This document shows, one piece after another, positions 6,334 through 7,375 of a stretch of DNA of 7,375 nucleotides. The notes under the pieces are model-generated. The model worked only from the letters and a program-made list of their open reading frames with translations, had not been told where the DNA came from and did not search any database. Source of the stretch: Gammaproteobacteria bacterium (GTDB taxonomy: Bacteria > Pseudomonadota > Gammaproteobacteria > SZUA-229). The number at the start of each line of letters is the position of its first letter. Position 1 is the stretch's first letter. The stretch is taken from NCBI GenBank assembly GCA_016764035.1, contig JAESSQ010000235.1, forward strand, positions 1 to 7,375. Reading direction: 5' to 3'. The translations under genes were made by a program, and so were the position numbers.

Positions 6334-7332
6334 ATGAAATCATTAGAATATTACTGGTATCGGTCAAATTATCTGGTCTGGATACTATTACCAGTGGCGT
6401 GGCTATATCGCTTGATAATAAGTATTCGACGTAAATTATATTTATTCAATATAAAAAAGAGCTTTTCGTTTCAAGCGCCTGTAATTGTGGTTGGAAATAT
6501 TGTCGTTGGTGGTAGCGGTAAAACGCCATTATTGATCGCTTTATGTGAATATCTTCAGGGCAAAGGGTTTAAGCCGGGTGTCGTAAGTCGAGGTTACGGT
6601 GGTAGTTTTACAGGCATTAAACAAGTAACTGAAGTGAGCGTAGCTGACGTCGTTGGCGATGAACCTTTGATGATCTTTCAACGAACAAACGTGCCCGTTG
6701 TCGTTGGTGCTGACCGAGTAGCCGCCGTCAACTATTTATTGAGTAATAACCGTTGTGATATTGTTTTGTCCGACGATGGTTTGCAACATTACCGCATGCA
6801 AAGAGATATAGAAATAGCGGTGGTAGACGCTAGTAGAAAATTTGGAAATGGCTTTTGTTTACCGGCAGGGCCACTACGTGAGCCTGTATCTCGCCTAAAT
6901 GATGTTGACCTTATCGTTTATAACGGCATGCATGCGCGCGGTGAAGAGGAGTGTTTTTATACACTAAAGTTTGTTGACGTAAAATCACTGAATAATTCTG
7001 AAACAAAAAAACTGTCTTCTTTTGCGCAACTTGATATGGTGCACTCTTTTGCAGGTATCGGTAACCCTGAGCGATTTTTTACGCAACTTTCTCAAAATGG
7101 CATCAATAATCATCCACATGCATTTCCTGATCACCATCACTATCAGCAGGAAGATTTTTCTGGTTGGGACAAAACATGTATATTGATGACGGAAAAAGAT
7201 GCCGTTAAGTGTCGTCACTTAGCATTACCCAATGCCTGGTTTGTACGCGTAGAGGCGGAAATATCTGCTGTGCTGGAAGCAAAACTGGAATCAGTGTTAG
7301 TACCCTTAATAAATAACCATAACAATAAATAA
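6334..7332 (+). CDS. lpxK: Tetraacyldisaccharide 4'-kinase LpxK
   Basis: LpxK transfers the gamma-phosphate of ATP to the 4' position of the tetraacyl disaccharide 1-phosphate, producing lipid IVA. This is the sixth step of the Raetz lipid A pathway and occurs at the inner face of the inner membrane. The 332 residues match the usual length (328 in E. coli). A hydrophobic N-terminal segment at about 12-31 acts as the membrane anchor. The P-loop is GNIVVGGSGKTP (54-65). Family blocks follow: VSRGYGG (84-90), GDEP (108-111), DDGLQHYR (147-154), FGNGFCLPAGPLREP (170-184), AGIGNPERFF (240-249), the FPDHH block (264-268) and MTEKDAVKCR (285-294). From family knowledge the catalytic Asp/His pair probably falls in the GDEP and DHH blocks. 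The MKSLEYYWYR start is typical of the family, although no Shine-Dalgarno is visible before the ATG. It follows msbA by 40 bp, and no defect is seen. Confidence 0.96.
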   Translation: MKSLEYYWYRSNYLVWILLPVAWLYRLIISIRRKLYLFNIKKSFSFQAPVIVVGNIVVGGSGKTPLLIALCEYLQGKGFKPGVVSRGYGGSFTGIKQVTEVSVADVVGDEPLMIFQRTNVPVVVGADRVAAVNYLLSNNRCDIVLSDDGLQHYRMQRDIEIAVVDASRKFGNGFCLPAGPLREPVSRLNDVDLIVYNGMHARGEEECFYTLKFVDVKSLNNSETKKLSSFAQLDMVHSFAGIGNPERFFTQLSQNGINNHPHAFPDHHHYQQEDFSGWDKTCILMTEKDAVKCRHLALPNAWFVRVEAEISAVLEAKLESVLVPLINNHNNK

Positions 7333-7353
7333 GCTGTAATCGATAGCTGTAAT
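7332..7353 (+). repeat. Short tandem direct repeat after lpxK
   Basis: AGCTGTAAT occurs at 7332-7340 and again at 7345-7353, a 13-bp period beginning on the last base of the lpxK stop codon. TTGACA at 7353-7358 overlaps the second copy and is a perfect -35 hexamer, but a -10 would lie at or beyond the window's end. Its role cannot be judged here. Confidence 0.35.
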
Positions 7354-7375
7354 TGACATTTAAAGTCACATAAGT

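Noticed and set aside
6985..7218. Minus-strand open frame of 77 codons inside lpxK, and similar ones in DUF2062, exbB and msbA
   Set aside because: Each overlaps a confidently identified gene and shows no independent sign of coding.
1..7375. Mobile element, phage, CRISPR, defence island or horizontally acquired block
   Set aside because: No repeats flanking genes, no transposase or integrase, no spacer arrays; all genes are conserved housekeeping or competence genes in a familiar order with even composition.

Overview
The window is chromosomal DNA from a gram-negative bacterium, most likely a gammaproteobacterium with moderately A+T-rich DNA. It carries two lipid A/LPS genes (msbA, lpxK), so the cell makes an LPS outer membrane. 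The gene order DUF2062 / comEC / exbB / exbD / msbA / lpxK is an arrangement I know from gammaproteobacteria; Pseudomonas and E. coli carry parts of it. I cannot name the genus. Base composition and codon use look even throughout, and there are no insertion sequences, phage genes, CRISPR arrays, tRNAs or rRNAs.

Layout: On the minus strand, the left edge holds what may be the first eight codons of a NUDIX hydrolase. Upstream of it in the same direction lies a complete DUF2062 membrane protein gene (30-554). A 146-bp divergent spacer separates this from the plus-strand genes. The first of these is a full-length comEC/rec2 DNA-uptake channel gene (701-3223). After a 190-bp gap with a plausible sigma70 promoter come exbB (GTG start, 3414-4019), exbD (4059-4483), msbA (4500-6293) and lpxK (6334-7332), packed 16-40 bp apart like an operon. 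The last 43 bp are non-coding, and the next gene lies outside the window.

How the genes work together: LpxK phosphorylates the lipid A disaccharide to make lipid IVA. MsbA flips the core-lipid A molecule across the inner membrane. ExbB/ExbD-type proteins form a proton-driven motor. No tonB- or tolA-like partner is present, so the motor's client cannot be read from this window. ComEC is the inner-membrane channel for single-stranded DNA in natural transformation and is probably transcribed separately.

The main anomaly is in exbD. As written, the gene is out of frame by one base at a run of six Ts inside its only membrane helix, just after the essential aspartate. A seventh T would restore a textbook ExbD/TolR protein of about 141 residues. 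This is either a sequence error or a real, recent inactivation. I see no convincing undescribed system; the other observations are small regulatory or start-site points.
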